From positions 4,836,001 to 4,900,000 of the forward strand of contig CM082597.2 of NCBI GenBank assembly GCA_040954595.2: a DNA stretch of 64,000 nt, in the 5' to 3' direction. This document shows positions 41,908-51,415 of this stretch, piece by piece. The DNA is from Balanoglossus misakiensis (Eukaryota > Hemichordata). How positions within the stretch are numbered: position 1 is the first letter of the stretch; the number at the start of each line of letters is the position of its first letter. Position numbers and translations under genes: made by a program. The notes beneath the pieces are model-generated. The model ran no database searches. It was given only the letters and a program-made list of their open reading frames with translations, and had not been told where the DNA came from.

Positions 41908-43164
41908 CATTTTCACCAGAGTTCAAGTTGTATTTTTCGATGGTACTGAAAATGAACTCTGGCAAACTGCGTCATATTTTGTATTCCCTAGAGGTCACCC
42001 TAACAAAGTGACAAATTTCGGGTATCGGCTAGAGTGAGGAATAGCACACAATTGGTGATTGTAACATTGATCAGCCAGAACACATCAATGCGGATTTGGC
42101 TGCGAAGCCAAAATTATAATCACTGCCATATCCTATCCAGTGAACAGAACATTGCAAAATGGACGATTTTCCACTGTCCTTGTTCAAAAGGTTGTCTACA
42201 GAATATCTTTGAGAAATTGCAGGCAGAGACATTTGTCAATTGTAATCGATGGTTTCAGCAGTGGTCTCAACAGTGCGAAGGCGCGACACAGTAAAATGTA
42301 TAGAACGAGAAAAAAACGACTGCCAAATCAAATAACAGGAATTTTAATTAACCACTTTTAGGGTAAAGTTAGAAAAATAAAACATCTGACCAAATGAGCA
42401 TCATATGTCAAGAGCAATGCGTTGGATATCTTGCTGTTCAGTTGATGGCAATTCAAACGCACGCAAACATCTGCCCTGTGGTTCGCAAATAAATCCTGGC
42501 GGCTCAGTGGGCAAAAGGGGATGAAATAGGAGTGTTTAAACTGGCCGTTTTTTGCATGGCAAGATTGATGTTGCCGGGGTGACTAATAAAGTTTTTGTCA
42601 AATTCAAATGTCCGTTATTTGATTGCATGCTGAGCCCGCTAACTTGTTAAAGGAGTTAATAGTTCTGTTGTCTGTGTCACGGTATGATTAAGCGAGCGTT
42701 TCACACGATTAGAGACGGAAGATGTTTAGGTATCATTAATATCGACGTTTTTCCATTCTAAACACCATAGATACGGTCTGAGAGTGTACCGTCAGCAAAG
42801 GTGGAATTTCAAAACAATTTTACTACATGTACATCACAGAAGGCCTGGCTTATAGCTTGTCTGGGCAGTTAATTGAAAATTCCACACTTTAATGTTTATG
42901 TACCGTACTTGAATCCCCAGATAGCAAAATTAACGGTCAATATGAGCAGATCACATTCTTCCTCGGAGACGACGTCGCACGGAGTATTGTCTACGTGGTG
43001 TGATGAAACTGAGCGAATTGCACATCGGCTTTCTTTGAAGGCCACAAGATGAGGTGATACCAAATCCACGGTCAAGTTAACAGTGGCGATGGAAACGCGG
43101 TTAATGAATGATGCAGTCGGTGCCAACCAACGTCAGCGGGAACGTACGTGCTTCGGCGAGGCAG

Positions 43165-43207
43165 CTGCTGTCCGGTGCTGTTTACATTCAGCGCCGCGGG
43201 GAAGCCT
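43165..43207. promoter_or_regulatory. Pair of RE1/NRSE-like motifs in a GC-rich island
   Basis: On the minus strand 43182-43167 reads AACAGCACCGGACAGC: the two RE1 half-sites (CAGCACC and GGACAGC) with the usual 2-bp spacer missing. On the plus strand 43187 onward reads TTCAGCGCCGCGG, matching the left half of RE1. In vertebrates RE1 is bound by the repressor REST. The nearest gene seen is the GPCR, whose 3' end is about 2.4 kb away. Function is unproven; chance in CpG-rich DNA is possible. Confidence 0.25.
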
Positions 43208-43390
43208 CTCCAATCGACGTCACCCTGAACCAGAGACAGAAGTGTAATCGATCACCCCCAATAACATGATGCGTGGTTCATGAGCACGTATTGCCTTCTC
43301 TGTCTTCCAGCGATTGCCTTATCTGCGGACTGCAATCTATCATCCAGACTCGTTTCTCACACGACAATTCATTTCTCTGCAAACTTGACG

Positions 43391-43587
43391 TTGAAAATCG
43401 AACTGACCAATTTACATGCCCGAGTCTTATAAAATGGAAATCTGTGATTGGCTCGATCTCTACCTTCCATGGTAACTAAGGCGAAACCGAAAACTTGAAA
43501 TTGAAAATGGTACCAATTTGCATGCTTGAGTCTTATAATGGAAATCTGTGATTGCCTTGATTTCTACTTTCCTTGGTAACTAAGGCG
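43391..43587 (+). repeat. Two-copy tandem duplication of about 90 bp
   Basis: 43391-43484 and 43501-43587 share TTGAAAAT, GAGTCTTATA, ATGGAAATCTGTGATTG and GGTAACTAAGGCGA in the same order, with scattered substitutions and a 2-bp gap. Confidence 0.85.
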
Positions 43588-45385
43588 ATATTTTATAGGT
43601 GAACGTATACCTTGTCAAAGAACACACACTGAAACGGAACAATCGAATTAAAAGAGTAAGTTGAAACCACAGTAGAAAAATCGCTTTTTATATATAAGGT
43701 CCCAAGCGGCCGGTATTGCATATTTATATCTGACAGGAGATTTTGTGACATTTCGTGATGGACAATTTTCCCAAAGAATACAAACTTGCAGTTTCATGAT
43801 CCTAGACCAAACCGATTAAGAGCATATATGGGTATAATGTATAAAAGATGTATAGATTTTCTTTCAGATCACAAATTCGATTAAAGCAACGTGCTATTGT
43901 TAACAAGAAAAGTCCACATTGAGACCAACAAAAATCAGAAAAAGATATATTGGTGACAACACACGGCGAGAAGTTGATATTGATTTTTCCAGTTTATTTA
44001 AAGGTAAGTACATCACAATACATACATTTATAGGAGAAAATGAAGAATTATACACGTGTTGAATACATTTTAATAGTCTGATAAAAATATGGTGAAATAC
44101 GAGAAACAAAAACTAACAAAACAATAAAACATCATATTAAATTTTCTAGAGGTAATATTAAACGTCGCAATCAGAAAGGGGACAATTCACGACAAACTTC
44201 AAATCAATGGTTCTGAATACGCATCGATAATCAGGCTTAAACTGTTTTCCATAAAATGTAGAATACAAATTAGGGATCACCGCGCAAAATCTTGAACGAG
44301 ACTGAGGCAAAATTGCCTCAGAATGTCCCAAAGTTGTGATTGATTTTTGTGTAAAAAAACAAGCTGAACGCCCAGTTTTCCTGTGTTCTTGAAGAAGAAT
44401 CATCAAATACTTACATATCACAAATATTTTTAAGGTTCGGAGACGTTCAATTTTTCTGGATATGAATAATGACAGTACAAGTTCTTATCTGAAGCAAATC
44501 CTATAAAATAACATGGATAATATGTATTTTGAGTGATGATTATAACCAATCCATCTAAGATTTAAAAAAGATACCCGTTTTTCTTTCAAGATTCAATTTG
44601 GTAACGTGCGCCAACACCTCGAAGTCAATCCGCGCGCAGTGGAGATTTGATGTTCTCAGTGGCAAAAAACTGGCAAGGCAAAATACCCCTGGATTCGTTA
44701 ATATCATATTGTGTGAGATGTTCTATATAAATTTATTTTTCTACAACCATCAAAGGAGTCAAGGATATATGAGTGGAGAGTGATACATACCAAGCAGCTG
44801 ACTTATAACACCACACCCACTAACATGTGAAATCATTGAAAACGACATTGGAGGAGAAATAAATACCGTGGGGATAAACAGACAGAATACAGTGTCGGAA
44901 TGCACATTACAAGCGTTTCGGGGATACTAGTAATTAAAGAACATCACGACTCCCATGATGCGAGATTTAACACGAATGACCTCAATAATACGATTTTTTT
45001 TATTTGGGGATGCTAGGCCAGAGGTTATATGAGGCGAGGTTCTGACTATAAGCCGATCGGACTGAAGCCGATCGACTATGTCGTAATAAGAGCTGTAACG
45101 ATACACAAAGGCACTTTGTAAATGAATTTCTAAAGCGACATTTTCGACCACTACACACATGGTATTTTTCATAGTTATAATACCATTCACCATTTTCTGT
45201 GTGTCTTTATTCGGTCTGCTTTTAGTACCTTGTTTCAAAGTAGGTTGTTACGTTTCACGCTGACCATGGCTGTACAGCAACTGTGAATGTTTTGACCATC
45301 GTTGTAAACATACAACCTGAACCAGACGCTGGATGAAATTATCGCTTTAGACCCACTTGTTTCATCAGAGAAGATAAAAATGACA

Positions 45386-45391
45386 TTTATT
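45386..45391 (-). terminator. Candidate polyadenylation signal of the GPCR gene
   Basis: AATAAA on the minus strand, about 230 bp past the TGA stop at 45625-45623. It is the first such hexamer I find downstream of the stop. The intervening sequence has A/T-rich runs typical of a 3'UTR. Cleavage would fall about 10-30 bp further. Position is the only support. Confidence 0.45.
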
Positions 45392-45622
45392 TTGATGTGA
45401 TCATCATTTTTTTTTGTTTTTCATTTTTTTTATAACATGACTCGACTACTAATGATTGTTCAAGTTCTTGTGGACCATGTAAATAGATCTGGCGAGTAAA
45501 CAGTAATAACAGGGAGACAATGTTCGATATCTTCGCCTGTGGAGAAAAAGCGCCACCTATTTCAAGGCGTACGACGTCTTTTGTTTTTTCCACCACTTTT
45601 CTTCTCCAACTGATTTCTGGTC

Positions 45623-46963
45623 TCACCGTCGGTTGGCGCTCTGCGTGCGATGTGATCCGTTGGCAAGACGATAACCTCGGTGAGAGTGTCGGCACGAGCC
45701 GTTGGCCCCGGCCTGCCGAGACGCGCCGTTGGCGGCGGCCGACGATTTTCGCGTACGCGACGACCGCGACTGTGAACGCGACCTGTTGACGGATCTCTTG
45801 CGGTAGCTGTCGTCATTGGTGGTTGTCAGGGCGACATTGTCGCTGGAGCTCTCAAAGTCCGGGTCGATGCGACTTCCCTGGCAGCTGAGCACGCGCATGA
45901 ATGCGGTTCTGAAGGTTTGGCTGAAGATGTTGTATATGACTGGATTAATGGCGGCGTTGATGTACAAGAGCACACGCGTAACGTTCAAGACAAGGGTGTG
46001 TCTGCCGTACTCTTCGTTGAACATCATCATCAAACCCATTCCCCGAAACGAGCCAACGAATATAAGATAGACCGTCACAGTCACGCCCAACATTCTGATC
46101 AGCTGTCTTTTCGCGGCCATGGAATTGGCGTTTTTAACTTTCGCCGCGCGAACGAAGCGGTTAGCGTCGCGTAGCTTTAGCAACATGAGGACGTAGAGTG
46201 TGACGAGGACAGGCACAAAGCAGAGGAAAATGATCTCGTCGATCTTCCCGAAGAGCACGTAGAAGTCACACCAGTCCCTGCCGTTCAGGGTGGTGTTCCC
46301 CGGCACGCACGGGTAGCAGGAGATGGAGGAGTCGGGGAAGGTGTCGTTGTAGGGCGGGGGCGCCCTCCAGTCCAGGTGCCACTTGACCACGTCCGGGAAG
46401 TAGGCGTGCGGGGTGGCGTAGAGCGCCGCCGCCACCCAGATGATGCCCGCCACGCTGACCGCCTTGCGGCGCGTGCGGATGGTGCGGAACTTCAGCGGCC
46501 AGCACACGGCCAGGTAGCGCTCGATGGTCAGCGTCAGGATGATGAAGCAGGACACGCCCTGGGTTACGCGCGGTCCATACGACAGCAGCTTGCAGCCGAC
46601 GGCGCCAACCAGCGTCCAGTCGTTGGCGATATGTTCGCTTTGAACCACGTACATCAGGAACTTGGGCGGCACGACCATCAACAGGAAGAGCAAATCCGAC
46701 ATGGCGAGATTGACTAGAAAATAATTAGTCACCGTTCTCATCTCCTTGACTCGCAGGATGACGAATATTGTCAGCACGTTGCCGAAGCAACCGATGATGA
46801 AGACGATGGGCATGGCGATCGTTAAAATGGCGGCGTCCTCTGCCGAGACTAACATGTCGTCGATATTTCGTTCATTGATGACGTATATTGGATTGCCGTC
46901 CGATGCCTCCTGGTAATAATAACTGTCGTATGAACGGAACGACGTGCTGTTATACGTATCCAT
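45623..46963 (-). CDS. Class A GPCR, thyrotropin-releasing hormone receptor-like (446 aa, single coding exon)
   Basis: Seven-helix plasma-membrane receptor, probably for a neuropeptide. Helix 1 lies near residues 46-71 (N62), helix 2 near 80-105 (LAMSD, D90), helix 3 near 121-147 followed by ERY 148-150, helix 4 has W176, helix 5 near 236-262 (P251), helix 6 near 285-315, helix 7 near 323-347 with NPVIY 340-344. C124 should pair with an ECL2 cysteine (C216, C219 or C232). N5, N206 and N223 are N-glycosylation sequons; C361 may be palmitoylated. The stretch NPVIYNIFSQTFRTAF closely resembles vertebrate TRH receptors, and R330 aligns with the TRH-contacting Arg of helix 7. However, the positions of the helix 3 ligand Tyr and Asn are R132 and G136, so TRH itself is unlikely to be the ligand. 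The helix 6 CWxP motif is missing (V303, S305). The tail after 387 is very Arg/Ser rich. Start: first ATG in the frame, context ATCACCATGG; the frame upstream offers only GTG. Receptor class is certain, subfamily likely, ligand unknown. Confidence 0.93.
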   Translation of the reverse strand: MDTYNSTSFRSYDSYYYQEASDGNPIYVINERNIDDMLVSAEDAAILTIAMPIVFIIGCFGNVLTIFVILRVKEMRTVTNYFLVNLAMSDLLFLLMVVPPKFLMYVVQSEHIANDWTLVGAVGCKLLSYGPRVTQGVSCFIILTLTIERYLAVCWPLKFRTIRTRRKAVSVAGIIWVAAALYATPHAYFPDVVKWHLDWRAPPPYNDTFPDSSISCYPCVPGNTTLNGRDWCDFYVLFGKIDEIIFLCFVPVLVTLYVLMLLKLRDANRFVRAAKVKNANSMAAKRQLIRMLGVTVTVYLIFVGSFRGMGLMMMFNEEYGRHTLVLNVTRVLLYINAAINPVIYNIFSQTFRTAFMRVLSCQGSRIDPDFESSSDNVALTTTNDDSYRKRSVNRSRSQSRSSRTRKSSAAANGASRQAGANGSCRHSHRGYRLANGSHRTQSANRR

Positions 46964-46984
46964 GGTGATTCTGCAAAATAATGA
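46964..46984 (-). other. Probable 3' splice site and 5'UTR start of the GPCR coding exon
   Basis: Read on the minus strand, a T-rich tract ends in TTTTGCAG at 46978-46971, followed by 7 bases and the ATG at 46963. This is a good animal splice acceptor, so the coding exon probably begins at 46970 and an upstream non-coding exon lies at higher coordinates. The upstream exon and promoter could not be located. If so, the in-frame residues upstream of the ATG are intronic and not translated. Confidence 0.6.
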
Positions 46985-49160
46985 CAAGAGTGACACCACA
47001 GTTACTACAGAGTCTTAGAGTCAATGCCATAAAAGAAAATTAAATAATATAAACGCAACATGTGCTGTTCCTGAAAATAAGATATACATTTGTATCGGTA
47101 CAGTACATCTTGACAGAGATTATCATAGAAAAGATAAAGAAAATCCACTATGATTGTTTCCACCAACCGAACTTTTGTGGAAGTTATAGCTTCACAAAGA
47201 GAAAACAATAAACAAAACAAAACAAAATTATTTGCTTGGGGAATACAGGCACGTTGGTTGTTAAGTATTATTATGAGACTGATGTGAGGGCTTTTACAGA
47301 TAAAAGTTCGTAAGGAGAACTTATCTGTCACAATATATTTCATGACAGGCAGTCTTGTGTTCGTCGACGCGATATGTAGACATATGGCTAGAAATACCTT
47401 GAATTACTGCGAAACGTGCGCCTGAAATCCGAGACTTTTCACGAGACCTTGTTCTTTGGGCACGTAATGTTTGGAAACATTTTTTATCCAAGTAAACAGT
47501 TTTCGCTAAGGTTCCATTATTCAGAGTACACATACACGTGGAAGTTGTGTGAGGTTTTAGTAATACCCTAACCCACCCCAAATCAGACAATTACAATGAC
47601 GTCAACCAAAATACACCTCTACTCTGGTGCATCCATTATAGAGGCTTTCCACAAACAGTGTAATATTACAATATTCTCCTGGGCGGATTTCAGCTTGTCG
47701 CAAGTTATCGAGAGTATAAGAGAAAATACCCACGGACGTGCGTGCGTGCACACACGTGGTGATAAAAACACACACATAAAAAAACCAAGTCTGTTCGTTT
47801 ATAGCTTAAAGTTAAAGTCACGGTGGCCGGATTATGTGTACATGAGCTCTTGAATAGGTTGTAAGTAGGTTATACAGTCCACTAAAAACGTACATGTTTG
47901 GCTAATAAATAAATTTATAACCTCCATGCTTTTCTCTAGGCGATAATCTGCCATGTGCCATGGTCAACTTTAGTGCTTCGGTTTGCTGTGTTATATCGAG
48001 GAACGATCTCTCGTTTTATAGTATCAACATCAAACATTTCAAGTCACTCACCATGTACGATTCATAAAGTCAGTCCACCAATAATAAGCAGAGTGAGACT
48101 ACGTTCATTGGCTGCTCTGTTTTTGTTGTTGACGGCAACATATCCGAGCAGTGTTACGACGACATTACCGAACGACGTCTGAAGAGGCAACTAAATTCTT
48201 CTCGGTACGCAACATCGCGTTCCTATTGCACAGGCGCAATATATCATGTCACGTGGTTTTGTTTACGTGTATCGATATCGGTGCAGTGAACGGTAATTGA
48301 AACTTCACCTCCATTTAACATTGAATCTGTTTGTCATAGGTAATAGCTGTAACCTTTGATAATACTAGTGTTTTCCGGTATTCTCCACAAACTAGTTTTT
48401 TGTGAGTGTCGGGTAGCACATTTTGAACATTAGGGGCAGTAACTACAACTGTTGTTGACATTTTCATTTTTTGTACTCCATATATCTCCTAGAAATGCTT
48501 GTTATATTTTTAACAACATGATGAATATCATTTAATATCTGAGATATTGTTCAGCTTGTCACCGCAGCCTTCATACATATAACCACTAATGTTAGTGTAA
48601 GCAATTTAATTTTAACAATAACACTCCACTGTTTATACGTGTATATTCTCTGTTGACAAGGTGAATGCAGTAGCATTGAAACATGCTAGAACACGAATTA
48701 TCAATCAGTTGTTGCGCAGATCAAAATAGTGAACAGTATAAAATGATAGTGTGTATCACCGTTTTATTTACAATAAAGACGCGAAAATAATGCAAGAGGT
48801 TGTAGTTCACGAGTTTTTGACAGAGCGCGCAAGTGCCACGGTTGCTATGTGAACAATGTATGTACGAGTGAATTATTGGCGTGATTGACAATTGTTGACA
48901 GATCCCCGGGAATACCATTCAAAAATGCTTGTGTGAGAGTAATTCTAACACCGTGGATAACATTGTCAAACAGGTGTCTTGTCGAAAACGTTCACATGAT
49001 TGCAGACTGATCGGCTGAGTGTGTGTCATTGAGATGACACGCACGCACCAACTGGTGAACGGAGGCCGGCCAGACGAGGCGGATTCCATCTGCGTCAAAA
49101 GTCAACGACCCCTGCCCTGCCTTAACGCCTTCTGCAGTGTTCGCCCTGATGGCAGAACGC
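46985..49160. other. Gene-free DNA upstream of the GPCR exon
   Basis: Expected to contain the upstream intron and possibly the non-coding first exon and promoter of the GPCR (minus strand), but I could not identify donor, exon or promoter. A GT/AC-rich patch lies at 47735-47782. Confidence 0.4.
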
Positions 49161-49428
49161 GATCTGATTAAAATCAGATGTAGAATTGGCTCAATGGAAT
49201 CTTTAGATTTGCTGATTCTTTGTTGATTGTTCTGCAGTGTGGAGGCCATCCCAGAACAGAACAGATCAGACCAGTCCAGACCAGACCAGACAAACCAGAC
49301 CAGAACAGAGTAGGGCATGACAGAACAGAAGATAACGGAACAGAACAGAACAGATCAACAGAACAGAGCAGCAAAGACCCAGCAAATGCAAAGATCAAGC
49401 CAACTCTACATCTGTTTACAATCAGATT
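49161..49428. mobile_element. Foldback-type element with CAGAA/CAGAC pentamer array inside
   Basis: The left arm (49161-49234) and right arm (about 49355-49428) are inverted repeats. Both read CTGATT, then CAGATGTAGA, TTGGCT, ATTTGCTG, CTTTG and GTTCTG in order, with scattered mismatches and one 4-bp gap. Between them lies an imperfect array of CAGAA, CAGAC and CCAGA pentamers (about 49250-49355). There is no coding capacity; the open frames across it come from the repeat. Target duplications were not identified. Confidence 0.7.
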
Positions 49429-49947
49429 GGACAGGTCCTGCTGCATGGGCTATAGACTAGTGCCCAGGTCAAGCAAACCGGATACAATTTATTACATTTG
49501 CGGTCCAGTGTCTGCATTCCACCCACAGTCAACTGCAGACAGATGGCAAAAACATGGAAAACTTCCGACCTGGATTTCTCTTTCAAAGTAAACGCAAATC
49601 ACGTGTGCGTTTGGTCTTCTCTCGTGACACTTCTGAGCAATCGTAAAGTTAGGGCACAAGGCATCATATTTTAAGGTAGAATACGCCCCAAAACCAAAGT
49701 CTTGAACAGTGTGTGTGGTTGTGTGTGGGCCTTATGAACGCTCTGTTTCTGACAGTCTCCCATTGACGTAAGCAAACGTTATTCCTCAGATAAACACTAC
49801 AGTGCGTACCGGTCCAATCGTGCGTTAAACCCCGGAAAATCACACCCGTTGGCGTATAATCAAAAACACACTTTGCTGTGGGGGCTATATGGCAGGATGC
49901 ATTATATGAAAACTAGTTTAGAGACTAAAAGGTTGCATGGTCCAATT

Positions 49948-50010
49948 TTAGAGAAATCTCCTCTTATTAGGCCACATAGTACATTTTCTGAACATGAGTC
50001 TACCATATAG
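49948..50010 (+). repeat. Dispersed repeat family D, copy 1
   Basis: Shares AGAGAAAT, then AGTACATTTTCTGAACA and TACCATAT with 58071-58131. Small relic of a dispersed element in the same orientation. Confidence 0.6.
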
Positions 50011-50164
50011 ACATATCGTATAGAAACATAAAGTGCTGAAACTATATTTTGGATGAATATTTAATTGAGACTGACCATGCTCCTATAAATTTCTAAAATC
50101 TAAATCATTGGTGACTTCTGTATTACAAAAGCTTGACATTCTAAAAGCAACTTACATGTAGTCC

Positions 50165-50275
50165 GGAACAAAGAAACAAAAACACAAACAATAAAACGAA
50201 TAAATAAATAAACCAACGAAATAAACAAATAAGTAAACAAACATACAGAGCAAACAAACAAACAAACAAACGACA
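50165..50275 (+). repeat. AAAC/AAAT-rich low-complexity tract
   Basis: Purine-rich tract of AAAC and AAAT tetramers, ending in a clean run of CAAA repeats near 50252-50270. The overlapping minus-strand frames, rich in Cys, Leu and Phe, are artefacts of the repeat. Confidence 0.8.
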
Positions 50276-51278
50276 CAAAGTTGGACCAGGACACTGCGTC
50301 AGAGAGGTACACACATTCAATTCACTAATAGGGTGGATCCCCATGGGCGCGTTCCCACATACGTTGCCTGCGGTGGTATACACACATAATGCATTTAAGA
50401 CTGAATTACTGCGAAAAGGTTAATGCAATCTGGATGGAAGAACGCATTATTGTTTGATGAAAGGAGTCGCCGCTTTCTCTCTCAGCGAAGCGCACTGGCA
50501 TACTGCGTCCGAGTTGTTTTCTAGGAAGGGGGCAAGCATATATTTTTTATCGCTGATTCCTAGAAGTAATGTCGAGGAAAGTGATTTGAAGCGATTTGGT
50601 CTACCTTTTATCAGAGGATCCTGAATGTATTGACAATATGACAATAGAGCGCACGCAGGGTTGTTGCCTGGGAAACAGGATGGAGCAAGAAGTTATGGAG
50701 GATTTTGACGCGGAAGGTGGTTCTACCCAACGGGTGATGTACTGGTATCACACCATGGACTGGTTTAATCAACCCCACGTTCAAGATGTACGCAATTTCC
50801 ACCATCTGACGGTCAATTGATCCTCTGTCTGACGCGGTCGATCGCTTCCGCACGAATCCGGTTTCGATGTCGTGTGACACACTTTCCTGGGAGGCTTATG
50901 GGTAAAGGAGATGTCAGAAATCACGGCTGAAGATATGATATTGCTTGGTGAATCTTAAATCGGTAAATAGAAGAGACAGACCGCACGTAACGCGGTTAAT
51001 GATCTTCACGGACAAGTTGGTTCAGTTCCATGGTTGCCTTCTCGTGCGTGTTTTGCCGCGGGCAAAATGTACTGCGAGCCGTCACTGTATGCCACCAGCA
51101 TCGTTGTTTGCACATATCTCGTGCGCTGATGGTGATTTTTTGTTTGCGTCAATGTCTCGTGGTCATCTGGAATCTCAGTCGGGGCAGTGTTCTGAATGCA
51201 ATCGCGTGACGTCGAGATTTAGATGTTACTGGTACATTGTGCGGAGGTGTGCGTGTCTGATATCTGTTATCTCCCCCA

Positions 51279-51415
51279 GAACTCTCTCTCCCTCCCCTGT
51301 CTCTCTCCCACTTTCTCTCCTCTCTTTCTCTGTCTCCCCTCTCTCTCGTCTCCCCTAGAACTCTCTTCTCTCTCTCCTCTCCTCCCCCTCTTTCACTCAC
51401 TCCCCCCCCCCACTC
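51279..51415 (+). repeat. CT-rich polypyrimidine tract (about 135 bp)
   Basis: Almost pure C/T with CTCTCTC and CCCCTC runs, ending in a C10 run. Such tracts can form triplex (H-DNA) structures. The Arg/Glu-rich minus-strand frame across it is a by-product. Confidence 0.9.

Larger units (their letters stand above)
40891..45385. other. Gene-free DNA with local duplications and a GC-rich island
   Basis: No supported gene. It holds a C-rich run near 41091-41107, two duplications (41482-41907 and 43391-43587) and a CpG-rich island at about 42950-43260 with RE1-like motifs. Open frames overlapping the duplications are unrecognised. Confidence 0.45.

Noticed and set aside
45362-45368. CTGATGA on the minus strand downstream of the GPCR
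   Set aside because: No stem II hairpin or properly placed GAAA follows. Further CTGATGA occurrences near 19157 and 25137 fail in the same way.
46376-46717. 113-codon plus-strand frame and other frames overlapping the GPCR
   Set aside because: Shadow frames of the GC-rich receptor coding sequence; the 7TM reading on the minus strand explains them.
49220-49591. 123-codon frame over the CAGAA repeats
   Set aside because: Open because the pentamer repeat lacks stops; composition is repeat-derived.
50100-50383. Cys/Phe/Leu-rich minus-strand frames resembling membrane proteins
   Set aside because: Translation of AAAC tetramers; no conserved family.
51149-51400. Arg/Glu-rich 83-codon minus-strand frame
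   Set aside because: Translation of the pyrimidine tract.
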